Shown piece by piece: positions 35,108-45,236 of a DNA stretch of 64,000 nt. Position numbers and translations under genes: made by a program. Each line of letters begins with the position of its first letter. Position 1 is the first letter of the stretch. The notes below the pieces were generated by a model, which saw nothing but the letters and a program-made list of their open reading frames with translations, did not search any database and was not told the origin of the DNA. The stretch is from a bacterium (lineage in GTDB: Bacteria; JAHJDO01), in contig JAUSPT010000024.1 in the NCBI GenBank assembly GCA_030652805.1, positions 1 through 64,000 on the forward strand, read 5' to 3'.

Positions 35108-36224
35108 ACAAGGGGTTGAAACCCCTTGTTCAATATTCCAGATTTTCTTATTTTCATTCTTGCTATTAGCCAGTACCTGCGGATTTGCTCAATCTAAAAT
35201 TGTGAGAGTATTGATCTTTAAATCCAGCACTTCGCTCACACTTTCTTCTCAAGGACCTGTTGTTATAAAAGCGGGGGATAATGTCTTGAAAAGAGAAAAG
35301 AGATTGGAAGAAATCGTTTTAAAACGCAAAAATAATGCCGTAAGGTTTGGAAGAGACGAATACAAAACATTAGATTTTATATCAAAAGGCTTCCCCATAT
35401 CAGTGAATAACAGAGCGTATAGAGGGGATATTAGAATAAGTGTTCACCAAAAACAGCTTCTCGTAGTCAATTATGTTGATATAGAGAGCTATTTAAAGAG
35501 TGTTGTCCCGTCCGAGATGTTTTCCGCATGGCCTATGGAGGCCTTAAAAGCACAGGCGGTTGTAGCACGCACATATGCGCTTTATCACATGGCTGGCCCG
35601 AGCAAAGAGTATGACTTATGTTCAGAGGCAAAATCTCAGATGTATAAAGGTGTATGTTCCGAGAGCAGCAACTCTAATATGGCTGTGTATTTAACAGAAA
35701 AAATGTGCCTGTATGACAATAAGAAACTGGTTCCCACTTATTTTCATTCAACATGCGGCGGTAATACGATCAATGCGGACAATATATGGGAAAAGGCGTT
35801 GGATTCCATAGAGGGCGTTGATTGCAAGTTCTGTAAGGACTCACCTCATTATAAATGGAAAAAATCAATGGGAAGGAGAAAACTCGGAAAAATTCTGAGC
35901 AAAAAAGGGTTCAAGATAGGTAAAATAAAAAAGATAAGACTTGAAAAAGGCAAACCTTATAGGATTTTCATAGAAGATAAATATGGAAAATCGCAAGTAT
36001 TGAATGTAGCTAAATTTAGAATGCTTGTTGGGTCTGAGATAGTTAGAAGTAGTAATTTTAGAGTTAAAGTCGGATGGTTTAGAGTGAAGTTCAAAGGAAA
36101 CGGATGGGGCCATTGTGTAGGGTTATGCCAGTGGGGGGCACACGGAATGGCTCTTAAAGGATATAGCTGTGAGCAGATTCTGCAGCATTATTATCCTAAC
36201 CTTGATCTAAAAAGAATGTTTTAA
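35091..36224 (+). CDS. SpoIID/LytB-domain protein (peptidoglycan-linked)
   Basis: A 377-residue exported protein. ATG 35091 has GTGGAGCA just before it and overlaps the previous gene by 17 bases; a signal helix follows (CSIFQIFLFSFLLLASTCGF). The SpoIID/LytB core is clear: VVNYVDIESYLKSVVPSEMF, WPMEALKAQAVVARTYALYH, TYFHSTCGGNTINADNIW, GVDCKFCKDSPHYKW and the C-terminal GWGHCVGLCQWGAHGMALKG. In Bacillus the SpoIID protein is a lytic transglycosylase acting on denuded glycan; in non-sporulating bacteria the domain is found in amidase-enhancer-like envelope proteins. The first codons contain a 24-base hairpin repeat. queA starts directly after the stop. Confidence 0.88.
   Translation: MTKMLKQGVETPCSIFQIFLFSFLLLASTCGFAQSKIVRVLIFKSSTSLTLSSQGPVVIKAGDNVLKREKRLEEIVLKRKNNAVRFGRDEYKTLDFISKGFPISVNNRAYRGDIRISVHQKQLLVVNYVDIESYLKSVVPSEMFSAWPMEALKAQAVVARTYALYHMAGPSKEYDLCSEAKSQMYKGVCSESSNSNMAVYLTEKMCLYDNKKLVPTYFHSTCGGNTINADNIWEKALDSIEGVDCKFCKDSPHYKWKKSMGRRKLGKILSKKGFKIGKIKKIRLEKGKPYRIFIEDKYGKSQVLNVAKFRMLVGSEIVRSSNFRVKVGWFRVKFKGNGWGHCVGLCQWGAHGMALKGYSCEQILQHYYPNLDLKRMF
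35107..35130. repeat. 24-base near-perfect palindrome at the 5' end of the SpoIID-type gene
   Basis: AACAAGGGGTT and AACCCCTTGTT are exact 11-base inverted arms separated by GA. The hairpin begins at the last base of the epimerase stop codon and lies wholly within codons 6-14 of the next gene. No T-run follows. It may be a dispersed repeat that landed in a signal peptide region, or a coupling hairpin controlling the downstream start. Confidence 0.7.
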
Positions 36225-37259
36225 ATGCATATTTCTCTTTTTGATTATTCTCTTCCGGAGAAACTGGTTGCGCAATATCCTGCCTCTCAACGTGACAAAT
36301 CCAGGTTAATGATTATTAACAGAGAAACTGGAGATATTACTCATAGGTCTTTTTCTAATATAGTTGATTATCTTTCCAAAGATGATTTGTTAGTCATAAA
36401 CAACACAAAGGTGATACATGCCAGATTGAGAGGGATAAAAGAAGCCACAGGAGCTCGCATAGAAATACTGCTAATCAGAGATTTGGGTAATAATATATGG
36501 AATGTACTTGCAAAGCCGTCAAAAAGGCTAAAGATAGGAACAATTATTAATTGCAGTAAGAATCTTTCTGCCGAAGTCATAGAAAAGAATAATGACGGTG
36601 TAGTAAGGATTAAGTTCAGTTTCACAGGTAATTTCATGGAAATTATATCTAAAATTGGCCAGGTTCCTCTTCCTCCATATATAAAAAGGGCAAGTATCAA
36701 ATCCTATGACACCAGAAGATATCAGACAGTTTATGCTAAAGAAGCCGGATCTATTGCTGCGCCAACTGCAGGACTGCATTTTACAAAGAGTTTGTTAAAA
36801 AAGATTAAAGAAAAGGGAATTCAAATTGCTGAGGTAACACTTCATGTGAGCGTTGACACATTCAAGCCTGTTACGGAGACAGAAATAGAAAAACACAGGA
36901 TGCAGTCAGAATACTATGAGATAACAAAAGAGGCATTTTTCACAGTAAAAAAAGCTATACAGGAGCAAAAGAGAATAATAGCAGTTGGAACAACAAGTGT
37001 GAGAGTTCTTGAATCAGTGAATTTTGATGCTGATAATCCAAAGAAAAATCTTTCAGCATGGACAGACCTTTTTATATATCCCGGATATAAATTTAAAGTA
37101 GTGAACGCTATTATTACAAACTTTCATCTTCCAAAGTCAACGCTATTAATTTTAATACATGCTTTTGCGGGCAGAAAACTTATAACAAAGACATACAAAG
37201 AGGCAATTAAAAAGGAGTACAGGTTCTATAGTTATGGAGATGTGACGTTTGTCACATAA
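36225..37259 (+). CDS. queA: S-adenosylmethionine:tRNA ribosyltransferase-isomerase QueA
   Basis: A 344-residue QueA of normal length. It starts with HISLFDYSLPEKLVAQYPA followed by RDKSRLM, then LLVINNTKVIHARLRG, AKPSKRLKIG, GQVPLPPYIKR, a long active-site block with AGSIAAPTAGLHFT, VGTTSVRVLES, and ITNFHLPKSTLLILIHAFAG near the C-terminus. It transfers and isomerises the ribosyl moiety of AdoMet onto preQ1 in tRNA to form epoxyqueuosine. The ATG immediately follows the stop of the SpoIID-type gene, so it is translated from the same mRNA. No other queuosine gene is in the window. Confidence 0.96.
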   Translation: MHISLFDYSLPEKLVAQYPASQRDKSRLMIINRETGDITHRSFSNIVDYLSKDDLLVINNTKVIHARLRGIKEATGARIEILLIRDLGNNIWNVLAKPSKRLKIGTIINCSKNLSAEVIEKNNDGVVRIKFSFTGNFMEIISKIGQVPLPPYIKRASIKSYDTRRYQTVYAKEAGSIAAPTAGLHFTKSLLKKIKEKGIQIAEVTLHVSVDTFKPVTETEIEKHRMQSEYYEITKEAFFTVKKAIQEQKRIIAVGTTSVRVLESVNFDADNPKKNLSAWTDLFIYPGYKFKVVNAIITNFHLPKSTLLILIHAFAGRKLITKTYKEAIKKEYRFYSYGDVTFVT

Positions 37260-37323
37260 TAACTTGACAATCAATAGCCAATAACTATAATGCCAGCGAT
37301 GAATTAAGAAATTGGGAGGAAGC

Positions 37324-38064
37324 ATGAAGCTTGGTGGAAAAACAGCAGTTGTAACTGGTTCAGCTCAGGGTATTGGAAAGGAAATAGCGTGTAGTCTGGC
37401 AAAGGAGGGCGCAAATGTTGTAGTTTCCGATATAGATCTTGAACTTGCAGAACAAACAGCAGCCGAGATAAGAAAAATGGGAAGAGAAACGCTGGTTATA
37501 AAAGCTGATGTTTCTATGCCAGAGGAAGCTGCAAACATTATAGAAAAAACGATTGACAAATTAGGAAGCCTGGATATACTCATCAACAATGCTGGAATAA
37601 CCAGGGACAACTTTATTTTACGCATGAAGGATGAGGACTGGGATAAGGTGTTAGCAATAAATCTTAAGGGGACATTTAACTGTATTAAAGCGGCTGCAAA
37701 AGTTATGTTAAAGCAAAGAAAAGGCAAAATAGTAAACATGGCATCCATTATAGGATTAATAGGCAATGCTGGGCAGGCGAATTATGCTGCCTCTAAAGCA
37801 GGTGTAATTGCCCTAACCAAGTCCGCTGCCAAAGAATTCGGCTCAAGAGGAATAACTGTTAATGCTATAGCACCTGGTTTTATAAGCACAAGAATGACAG
37901 AAGTGCTTAAAGAAGATACAAAACAAAAAATGCTGGGCAATATTCCTCTAGGTAGATTTGGCTTACCCACTGATGTTGCAAATCTTGTTTTATTTCTTGT
38001 CTCTGATGAAGCAAATTACATCACAGGACAGGTAATTAATGTAGACGGTGGAATGGTAACTTGA
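37324..38064 (+). CDS. fabG: 3-oxoacyl-[acyl-carrier-protein] reductase
   Basis: ATG 37324 follows a strong GGGAGGAAGC; the in-frame TTG 12 bases upstream lies inside that site and is rejected. The 246-residue SDR has [33 protein letters not shown] (the NAGITRDN block is typical of FabG), [21 protein letters not shown] with the Ser-Tyr-Lys triad, and ends [15 protein letters not shown]. It reduces 3-ketoacyl-ACP with NADPH. It is followed by acpP and fabF in the standard fab order. fabD and fabH, often upstream, are not here. Confidence 0.95.
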   Translation: MKLGGKTAVVTGSAQGIGKEIACSLAKEGANVVVSDIDLELAEQTAAEIRKMGRETLVIKADVSMPEEAANIIEKTIDKLGSLDILINNAGITRDNFILRMKDEDWDKVLAINLKGTFNCIKAAAKVMLKQRKGKIVNMASIIGLIGNAGQANYAASKAGVIALTKSAAKEFGSRGITVNAIAPGFISTRMTEVLKEDTKQKMLGNIPLGRFGLPTDVANLVLFLVSDEANYITGQVINVDGGMVT

Positions 38065-38092
38065 AGTTTTCAAAAAAAGGAGGAGATTGAGT

Positions 38093-38326
38093 ATGTCAAG
38101 TGAAAAAAGAGTGAAAGAGATTATTGTTGAACAGCTTGGTGTAAAGCCGGAAGAGGTTACTAATGAGGCATCTTTTGTTGATGATTTAGGCGCAGATTCA
38201 TTAGATACAGTAGAACTTGTTATGGCACTTGAAGAGGAATTTGACATTGAAATACCCGATGAAGATGCAGAAAAGATTGTTACAGTTGTCGATGCGACAA
38301 ACTACATAGATAAGCACGTCCAATAA
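38093..38326 (+). CDS. acpP: Acyl carrier protein
   Basis: A 77-residue ACP with the standard phosphopantetheine attachment site [16 protein letters not shown] (the Ser of DSL) and the helix II-III sequence [19 protein letters not shown] 38093 is preferred over TTG 38087 because AGGAGGAGATTGAGT precedes it. It carries growing acyl chains as thioesters. It lies 28 bases after fabG and 19 bases before fabF. Confidence 0.97.
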   Translation: MSSEKRVKEIIVEQLGVKPEEVTNEASFVDDLGADSLDTVELVMALEEEFDIEIPDEDAEKIVTVVDATNYIDKHVQ

Positions 38327-38345
38327 GAGCATTTCGGTTATAGTC

Positions 38346-39587
38346 ATGGAGAAAAATAGGGTTGTTATAACAGGTATAGGGGCGGTAACGCCTGTTGGTA
38401 ATAATCCTGATATTTTTTGGAAAAACATATGCGATGGAAAGAGCGGGGTAGATCGCATCAGCTTGTTTGATCCATCAGATTTTGATAGCAAGATAGCTGG
38501 ACAGATTAAAGATTTTGATTCTTCTATGTATCTTAGCCAAAAAGATATAAAAAGGATGGATCGTTTTGTGCAATTTGCTGTTGCCTGTAGTAAAATGGCT
38601 TTAGAGAATAGTGGATTAGATACAGATAAAGAGGATAAGAGCAGAATAGGTGTTCTTATAGGTTCTGGGATTGGCGGATTAAAGGTAATTGAAGATCAGC
38701 ACAATGTGCTCTTGCAGAAAGGCCCTTCAAGGGTATCTCCTTTTCTTATTCCGATGTTGATAATAGACATGGCTAGTGGACAAGTTGCAATTCAATTTGG
38801 TCTTAAAGGTCCGAATTTTGCGATTGCTACTGCGTGCGCTTCCGGCTCTCATGCAATAGGAGAGGCTTTTAGGATTATTCAAAGAGGAGAAGCAGATATA
38901 ATGATAGCAGGGGGAACAGAGACTGCAATAACTCCTATTGGTGTTGCCGGCTTCTGTAAGATGAAGGCTCTTTCTACAAGAAATGATAAGCCTGAGAAAG
39001 CAAGCAGACCATTTGACAGGGATAGAGATGGTTTTGTAATTGGGGAAGGAGCAGGTATTCTGCTTCTTGAAGATTTGGATCATGCAACAAGGAGAGGTGC
39101 ATACATTTATGCAGAATTAGCAGGTTTTGGTATGACTGCTGATGCATATCATATAACATCTCCATCTCCTGAGGGTGAGGGAGCTGCGCAAGCAATGAAA
39201 TTGGCTTTGGACGATGCGACGCTAAATCCTGAAGATATTGATTACATTAATGCACATGGCACTTCAACCCCTTTCAATGACAGATGTGAGACAAAGGCTA
39301 TTAAAACTGTATTCGGCAAGTATGCAAAAAACATACCTGTGAGTTCAACGAAATCTATGACGGGTCATCTTTTAGGAGCGAGTGGAGGGGTTGAATTGAT
39401 AACATGTGTCTTAAGCATAAAGCATGGCATTATTACTCCAACTATAAACTATGAAAATCCGGATCCTGAATGTGATCTTGATTATGTGCCTAATACTGCG
39501 AGAGAATGCAAGGTTCAATATGCGATGTCAAATTCATTTGGTTTTGGCGGTCATAATTCAGCTTTAGTTGTAAAGAAATTTGAATAA
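38346..39587 (+). CDS. fabF: 3-oxoacyl-[acyl-carrier-protein] synthase II
   Basis: A 413-residue condensing enzyme of the expected length. [20 protein letters not shown] starts the thiolase-like fold, [18 protein letters not shown] carries the active-site Cys, and the two catalytic His lie in [18 protein letters not shown] and [15 protein letters not shown]. It extends acyl-ACP by two carbons with malonyl-ACP. It is the third gene of fabG-acpP-fabF, with only a weak ribosome-binding site; coupling from acpP is likely. Confidence 0.96.
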   Translation: MEKNRVVITGIGAVTPVGNNPDIFWKNICDGKSGVDRISLFDPSDFDSKIAGQIKDFDSSMYLSQKDIKRMDRFVQFAVACSKMALENSGLDTDKEDKSRIGVLIGSGIGGLKVIEDQHNVLLQKGPSRVSPFLIPMLIIDMASGQVAIQFGLKGPNFAIATACASGSHAIGEAFRIIQRGEADIMIAGGTETAITPIGVAGFCKMKALSTRNDKPEKASRPFDRDRDGFVIGEGAGILLLEDLDHATRRGAYIYAELAGFGMTADAYHITSPSPEGEGAAQAMKLALDDATLNPEDIDYINAHGTSTPFNDRCETKAIKTVFGKYAKNIPVSSTKSMTGHLLGASGGVELITCVLSIKHGIITPTINYENPDPECDLDYVPNTARECKVQYAMSNSFGFGGHNSALVVKKFE

Positions 39588-39621
39588 TGATGATTTCTAA
39601 AATTTCAAGGAGACAATAGTT

Positions 39622-41535
39622 ATGAAAAAACTTTCAATATTCTTATTAATATTTTCAGTAATCTTAACCAGTGTAACTCCTGCATATAGTTGGCCGTGGT
39701 CCAGAAATCGTCGTCCGCTTCCGCCCAAAACAGCAACAATCCAAGGCAGAGTAACAAATTCCCTAACAAATCAAGCCATATCCGGCGCAGCAGTCCGAGC
39801 AGGCAGTTACAGAGCCAGTACAAATGCAAATGGGCAGTATGTAATAAAAAATATTAATGTATGGTTCTGGGGAAGAATATATAGAGTAAGCGCATCAGCA
39901 AATGGATATTACTCAAGTTCTAAATGGATATATGTGAGAGCAGGAAGAACATACACATTAAACTTCAGATTAAGACCCAAAAAACCGCTAATATTAGTCA
40001 AGATAACTTCCCCTGAAGACAATTCATACATAAGCGGGTCAAGCTTAGATGTAAAAGTAGCATGGCAGGGCAGAGCAGGAATAATAGACTTATATTTAGA
40101 TAATAGTTTAGCTGGAAGCTACAGAACATGGCGCTGGTGGCATAGAACAGGAATTCATACATTTAAAATAGACATTTCAGTTCAACAAGATGGAGAGCAC
40201 AAGCTCAAAGCAATAGCATACAGATCACACATGAGAAAAGGCTACAAAGCAGAGTCTAAAGAGATAACATTCGTGTTAGATAACACCTCCCCTGTAATTT
40301 CAGCTCTATTACCAGAAGATAACGCTTTAATTAACAACAACCAGCCAGAGATCTCAGCAGTGTTGTCGGATGCTACAAGCGGGATTGGCAAAGAGACAAT
40401 CATATTGAAACTTGATGATGCAGAAGTGACTTCAGCTTATGATGAGGTAACAGGGGAACTAAGTTATACACCAGAAACAGCGCTTGAAGACGGAATTCAT
40501 ACAGTTTCTATTGAGGTAAAGGATAGAGCGGAAAATGAAGCAAGTGCAAGCTCAACATTTAGAGTGGAAACAGACACAACACCGCCAAGCATAACTGATT
40601 TATCTCCAAAAGACGCTTCCACAATCTACTACACAACGCCAAAAATCTCAGTAAAATATTCTGATGATAAATCAGGTATAGATAAAACCACAGTAAAGAT
40701 GTTGGTAAACGCAGTAGATGTAACAGCAAGCAGTATAATTACAGATGAAGGTATTTCGTACAAACCTACAGAAGAACTCACAGAAGGCGGAGTAACAGTA
40801 AATATAGAGGTGAAAGACAAGGCAGGGAATCTAGCAACGAAGGAATTTAGTTTTGAGATAAAGATATTGACAGCGGAAGATCTTTTGCAGGCAGTAAAGA
40901 ATAATCACGACTCAATTACCAGTATGAAGACAGACTATACTGTTGAATCGTTGTTAAATTCAGAGCCTGTTCTTGAGACGCAGTATGTAAGGTGTTTTTA
41001 CAAAGACCCTTCAAAAACGAAGTTATATACTTATGAAGATTCAGATATGACAAACAAGCTGAGTATATTAATAATGGATGATACAAGCATATACGATGTA
41101 GATCCAAACACAGGAGATATAGACGAAGTAAATACTTTTGAAGCAGAGGGGCTTGGAATTGAGTTTGAAGCATACGGTGATACAGAACTGTTTTTTGAAT
41201 CTCATGACGTAACCAGTGAGACAATAGATGGAATGAGTGGCATAGGAGAAATAACAGCAGTCCCTGAGAATGCCAATGATACCTATTCCAAGATAAAGTT
41301 AAAAATAGATTATCCCAAAGAGATTATCGTAGGAATGTCTTTTTATGACAATGATGATGAATATATAAGCGGATTTGAGGTAGTTGAAGCTGTAGAGATT
41401 GACGGTATCTGGGTTCCAAAGAAAGTAATTGAAACACCTGCGTTAGAAGGGATGCAGGTTATTCAAACATACAGTAACATTGAAATAAATGTTGATATTC
41501 CTAATGACGCATTTGATCCGGGAAAGCAGTTATGA
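39622..41535 (+). CDS. Exported protein: carboxypeptidase-regulatory-like, Ig-like repeats and LolA-like C-terminus
   Basis: A 637-residue exported protein (signal helix residues 3-24, SD CAAGGAGACA). Residues 37-118 form a carboxypeptidase-regulatory-like beta-sandwich (TIQGRVTNSLTNQAISGAAV, YRASTNANGQYVIKNI). Three Ig-like units follow (about 125-220, 223-318, 318-415), the last two with matching openings DNTSPVISALLPEDNA and DTTPPSITDLSPKDAS. The last 220 residues resemble the outer-membrane lipoprotein-sorting (LolA/LolB-like) fold: AEDLLQAVKNNHDSITSMKT, then MDDTSIYDVDPNTGDID and IDYPKEIIVGMSFYDND. The combination points to an envelope protein that binds lipid or lipoprotein. It is linked by a four-base overlap to the next exported protein. 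Function is inferred only from fold. Confidence 0.6.
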   Translation: MKKLSIFLLIFSVILTSVTPAYSWPWSRNRRPLPPKTATIQGRVTNSLTNQAISGAAVRAGSYRASTNANGQYVIKNINVWFWGRIYRVSASANGYYSSSKWIYVRAGRTYTLNFRLRPKKPLILVKITSPEDNSYISGSSLDVKVAWQGRAGIIDLYLDNSLAGSYRTWRWWHRTGIHTFKIDISVQQDGEHKLKAIAYRSHMRKGYKAESKEITFVLDNTSPVISALLPEDNALINNNQPEISAVLSDATSGIGKETIILKLDDAEVTSAYDEVTGELSYTPETALEDGIHTVSIEVKDRAENEASASSTFRVETDTTPPSITDLSPKDASTIYYTTPKISVKYSDDKSGIDKTTVKMLVNAVDVTASSIITDEGISYKPTEELTEGGVTVNIEVKDKAGNLATKEFSFEIKILTAEDLLQAVKNNHDSITSMKTDYTVESLLNSEPVLETQYVRCFYKDPSKTKLYTYEDSDMTNKLSILIMDDTSIYDVDPNTGDIDEVNTFEAEGLGIEFEAYGDTELFFESHDVTSETIDGMSGIGEITAVPENANDTYSKIKLKIDYPKEIIVGMSFYDNDDEYISGFEVVEAVEIDGIWVPKKVIETPALEGMQVIQTYSNIEINVDIPNDAFDPGKQL

Positions 41536-42515
41536 AAAAAATTAGTTTATTACTATTTATACTCACAATATGTTTAGCTGTAACTATACCTTCTTACGCA
41601 AAAAGGCTAAAAGGATGTGATTATGTAAGTTATCATAGTCCCTGCTGGATGCCTGATTCAAAACATATCGTGTACATAAAACATATAAGTCATCACAAGT
41701 ATCGTTATGGCTGGCTGGCTGCGGTGAGCAAGAGCGGAGATTTATGGGTGGGAAACGATTATTATATCTACAAGATGAATGTAGAGACGAAAAAAGAAGA
41801 GATAATTAAAAAATATTTTTCAAAGGTAGATCAGATAAAGTCTAAGTATGAGTATTTTGTTGACGAGAACGGAAAAGCAAAGAGATTTCCATATAAAATG
41901 GAATCTTTTAAGATAGATTGTTCTAAAGACGGGAAATGGATATGTTTTAATTCGGGGACGTTGCATCTTTTAAGCGCAGACGGAAAGATATTAAAAAAAC
42001 TGCCTGTAGCTGGTGGCATCCCCAAATTTTCCCCGGATGGCAAAAGAATACTTTACGGTGTTTCTAGTGATGTAAGAACACATGAAGGAAAATATGTATG
42101 CAAGAAAGACGATTTAAGACTGATAGATGTAGATGGAGAAAATGACAGATTATTGGTTGAAAATGCTACACATGGCATCTGGCATCCAAGCGGAGAGAAA
42201 ATAGGATATCACAGAGAAAAAGATAAAATAGATTTCTGGACAGTAAATGTTGATGGAACGAATAAAAAAGCCGAGTTCAAAGCAAATTGTTATCCATGTG
42301 ATTGGTCGCCTGATGGTGGGTATATAAACACTGTGGGAAGATTTCTCGATATGCAAGGAAAGAGAATGAAGACAGGTTTTAAAAGTATTCCCTCATATGG
42401 AAAATTTTCACCTGATGGACTCAAAATGGTTGGAGAAAGTTTAGGCATAACTTTCTCCAAAATTGGAGACGAAAAAGAAACGGTATTGCTTAAAGATTAT
42501 TCAAAGGAATATTAA
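41532..42515 (+). CDS. Exported TolB-like beta-propeller (PD40/WD40-like) protein
   Basis: A 327-residue protein with a signal peptide (ISLLLFILTICLAVTIPSYA). The body is a run of PD40/TolB-like blades. Their hallmark phrases are SPCWMPDSKHIVYIK, CSKDGKWICFNSG, PKFSPDGKRILYG, GIWHPSGEKIGYHRE, CDWSPDGGYIN and GKFSPDGLKMVGE, each a W/F-SPDG-type turn. That gives about six blades. TolB-type propellers act in the periplasm, usually as protein-binding scaffolds. The ATG overlaps the stop of the previous gene (ATGA), and the lipase-like gene follows 15 bases later, so the three exported proteins are co-expressed. Confidence 0.75.
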   Translation: MKKISLLLFILTICLAVTIPSYAKRLKGCDYVSYHSPCWMPDSKHIVYIKHISHHKYRYGWLAAVSKSGDLWVGNDYYIYKMNVETKKEEIIKKYFSKVDQIKSKYEYFVDENGKAKRFPYKMESFKIDCSKDGKWICFNSGTLHLLSADGKILKKLPVAGGIPKFSPDGKRILYGVSSDVRTHEGKYVCKKDDLRLIDVDGENDRLLVENATHGIWHPSGEKIGYHREKDKIDFWTVNVDGTNKKAEFKANCYPCDWSPDGGYINTVGRFLDMQGKRMKTGFKSIPSYGKFSPDGLKMVGESLGITFSKIGDEKETVLLKDYSKEY

Positions 42516-42530
42516 ATACGGGAGAGAAAG

Positions 42531-45236
42531 ATGAGAAATAAGAGATTTAATTTTCTAATAATATTATTGTGTACGATGTTTTTGTTCACATCTTTTTCAA
42601 TAGAGGCAGACCAATTATACACAACGGAAACTGCTTGGGAGGATAATCTGGATGTTTACCGTCCTTGTCCTGTATTATTCCTTCACGGTTTTGCAGCAGG
42701 TTCGCCGGAAACATGGCAAAAGGTAGTAGATAACCTTAAAACTCATCATTTTGATTTCTATTATAGGGGAGAGAAGTATGGACACAGTTTTGGTAATAAA
42801 GTTAGTCCGTATCTAGAATCTATTCAATTCTTCAATGAAGCTGATGAACCGGTGGTAGGCAAGAACAACTCCGTAGATACATACAAAGCGGGAGACTGTT
42901 ATGTGGACAGAGGCTTGAGGGATATAAATGATCCGGGTGGAGCTAATAAGGTTTACTATTGGCTGCACAAACGTGTTCCAGATGGTGTTAATGACAGATT
43001 ATCTTTTCTTGATAAGGAATCCACTCCAATAATTGGGACTTATACAGTTGACAGTGAAAAGCCAAAGGTAAACATGATTTGCCACAGTCTGGGAGGATTG
43101 TCTGCAAGGCAGTTTTTGAAACAGTATGGGGATGAAAATGTGGCGAAGCTGATAACCGTGGGCACTCCTCATTTAGGCTCTCCTCTTGCTGCAGCGGCGC
43201 ATGGTGGATATGTGGGAACTCAGCTTATAGCCAAGGCAATTGCATCTACATTCTATATTCCAAGACTATCAAAAATTCTAATTCCAAAGATTGAGGGAGC
43301 CTCATTATGGCCGCCAAAGATTAAGATAGGCATCAGAAAATCCACTTTTACTTCCTATGTTTCAGGTATAAAAAACACACGCGTTAATCTTCCTGATTTA
43401 GCAGATATTGATATTCAGGGAGACGCAGTAAGCGATTTGGTACCCGGATGTGAATTTTTAAATCAGCTAAATAGTTCTGTTCCTGGCGGTCCGAAATATT
43501 ACTGCGTTTACGGGCAGTATTCTGCAATTCCATATATTCATATTGGAGTCAATGCGATAGGTGGAGATATGGTAGTTCCTGTAGCCAGCCAGAGAGCCGA
43601 TGGAGTGGGAATTCCATGGAAGGAAATGAAGAGGATTTATACATATCATTCAAACGAAGGAGCCACTTTAGCGGAGAATGATTGTAAAACTCTTTTAGGA
43701 TTCCTTGATGATACAGAACCAGTCCTTGACTTAGTCCGAGTTTTAGAATCAAAAGACATAAATCTTTCAACGCTTCCTGAAAGGCCGGAAGGAGATTGGG
43801 ACAATGAAGACACTGACTGGAGACAGCACTCAGCAGGTGGAAGTGTAATAGAACTGGATATATTGAAATATGGCAAGGTTTACATCGAAGGTAAAGTTGA
43901 CAACGAATATCTTCCTGCAACAAGTGAAGTAAAGATAGCAGTTTTTAAAAGGGATAAAAATCAATCAGCCACTTATGATGAAGATGAATTAGAATACTGG
44001 GGGTATGAATCTGATGATTTTGGCTATGTAACAAAGAAATGGAGTAATCTTGAAGAAGCAAAAGAGACTAGATGTTTAAAGCCTTATGCAAATCAGATAC
44101 CAGCACCAGCAGGATTCAGATATAAGGTAGAATTTAATTTTAAAGACCCAGATAAACCAGAACCTGGAATATATGAAGCAAAAGTCTTCGTTGAAAACCC
44201 AGCAGGCTTGAAATCAGAGGTAAAATCTTTAAAAGTAACGTTTTTTGACAGTAGCACAGGATTAGATTGCGGATATTGGAATGGTAGTTTTGCCTTTATC
44301 CATAAAAATGCCTATGAACCGCCTATGATTTATAAACATCCAAATTATGAGCTAATAGATATAGAGTGTCCAGAGTTGTTGCCTTTACGTGGTAATTACT
44401 TAAGTGATAAATGGTATTATGATGGTGATAGTTGGAATGAGATCTATGAGCCAGACTGGGGTGAAGGGGATTGGAGTGATAGAGGGACAAGCTCTATACA
44501 AACCACAGGTAATGAACCTTATGGTAAAATAACTAAATTAGGTAAAGAGATAAACGTCGATGGCGAAAACAGATATTATTTTAAAGCGCGCATTTGGCTT
44601 CTTTCTGGTGGAGTATGGAGTTATACTGACCATATAGGTGGTTATGTTTATGATGGACAGTGCTATGAAGAGGGATGGGCGTACGCTAGTGGAGGAGTAC
44701 AAGGTGCATGGAAATGGGGCAATGATATATGTTATTTAGCGGCACATGGTACTTCTCATGGTACTTATGCTATGTATTGTAAAAATGGGGTTTATTTAGG
44801 TACAAGTTTATTCTCATATCGTGGAATTGGTCTTACAGTTTGTCCCAATTTAGTTTATGCAAGAGCTACTTCTTATTATGCACGGGCTGATTATGGTCTT
44901 GCTAGACCAGATGGAATAATAACCTTAGAGAGGATAGGTCATATACCTCCTTATTATGGCTCTTATCACGCTTTGTCTAATGGTTGTTTGCGAATTAAAA
45001 GCACTTCTCAACGTCAATATGAGTATTATATTGATGCTGTAAAAAATAGTGGCACTTACTCTTTGCCTCAATATAACGGATATGAGTTTAGCGGCATAAG
45101 TTTCTATCGTAACAGTGGGAATGAAGTTATTGCGATAGTAAGTAGTTGGCAACATCCTGATGAAGATATGACAAGAATAATGAGCTTTAATCCCATAACA
45201 AATAGCTGGACAGATTATGGAGAAGTTCCGTGGTAA
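42531..45236 (+). CDS. Secreted lipase/esterase-like alpha/beta hydrolase with long C-terminal region
   Basis: A 901-residue secreted protein. After a signal peptide (residues 5-25), residues 44-400 form an alpha/beta hydrolase of the triacylglycerol lipase/PGAP1-like type: PVLFLHGFAAGSPETW (oxyanion HG), nucleophile Ser186 in MICHSLGGLSARQF, and ITVGTPHLGSPLA. A likely catalytic Asp and a His (YHSNEGATLAEND) occur later. The remaining 500 residues contain Ig-like material (GKVYIEGKVDNEYLPA, PGIYEAKVFVENPAG) and an aromatic, Gly/Tyr-rich C-terminal region that I do not recognise, perhaps a beta-propeller or surface-binding module. The enzyme probably acts on esters outside the cytoplasm; the substrate is unknown. 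Third gene of an exported-protein cluster. Confidence 0.7.
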   Translation: MRNKRFNFLIILLCTMFLFTSFSIEADQLYTTETAWEDNLDVYRPCPVLFLHGFAAGSPETWQKVVDNLKTHHFDFYYRGEKYGHSFGNKVSPYLESIQFFNEADEPVVGKNNSVDTYKAGDCYVDRGLRDINDPGGANKVYYWLHKRVPDGVNDRLSFLDKESTPIIGTYTVDSEKPKVNMICHSLGGLSARQFLKQYGDENVAKLITVGTPHLGSPLAAAAHGGYVGTQLIAKAIASTFYIPRLSKILIPKIEGASLWPPKIKIGIRKSTFTSYVSGIKNTRVNLPDLADIDIQGDAVSDLVPGCEFLNQLNSSVPGGPKYYCVYGQYSAIPYIHIGVNAIGGDMVVPVASQRADGVGIPWKEMKRIYTYHSNEGATLAENDCKTLLGFLDDTEPVLDLVRVLESKDINLSTLPERPEGDWDNEDTDWRQHSAGGSVIELDILKYGKVYIEGKVDNEYLPATSEVKIAVFKRDKNQSATYDEDELEYWGYESDDFGYVTKKWSNLEEAKETRCLKPYANQIPAPAGFRYKVEFNFKDPDKPEPGIYEAKVFVENPAGLKSEVKSLKVTFFDSSTGLDCGYWNGSFAFIHKNAYEPPMIYKHPNYELIDIECPELLPLRGNYLSDKWYYDGDSWNEIYEPDWGEGDWSDRGTSSIQTTGNEPYGKITKLGKEINVDGENRYYFKARIWLLSGGVWSYTDHIGGYVYDGQCYEEGWAYASGGVQGAWKWGNDICYLAAHGTSHGTYAMYCKNGVYLGTSLFSYRGIGLTVCPNLVYARATSYYARADYGLARPDGIITLERIGHIPPYYGSYHALSNGCLRIKSTSQRQYEYYIDAVKNSGTYSLPQYNGYEFSGISFYRNSGNEVIAIVSSWQHPDEDMTRIMSFNPITNSWTDYGEVPW

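Noticed and set aside
37365-37766. 133-codon minus-strand frame opposite fabG
   Set aside because: Antisense shadow of a well-supported fabG; similar mirror frames occur opposite most genes here.
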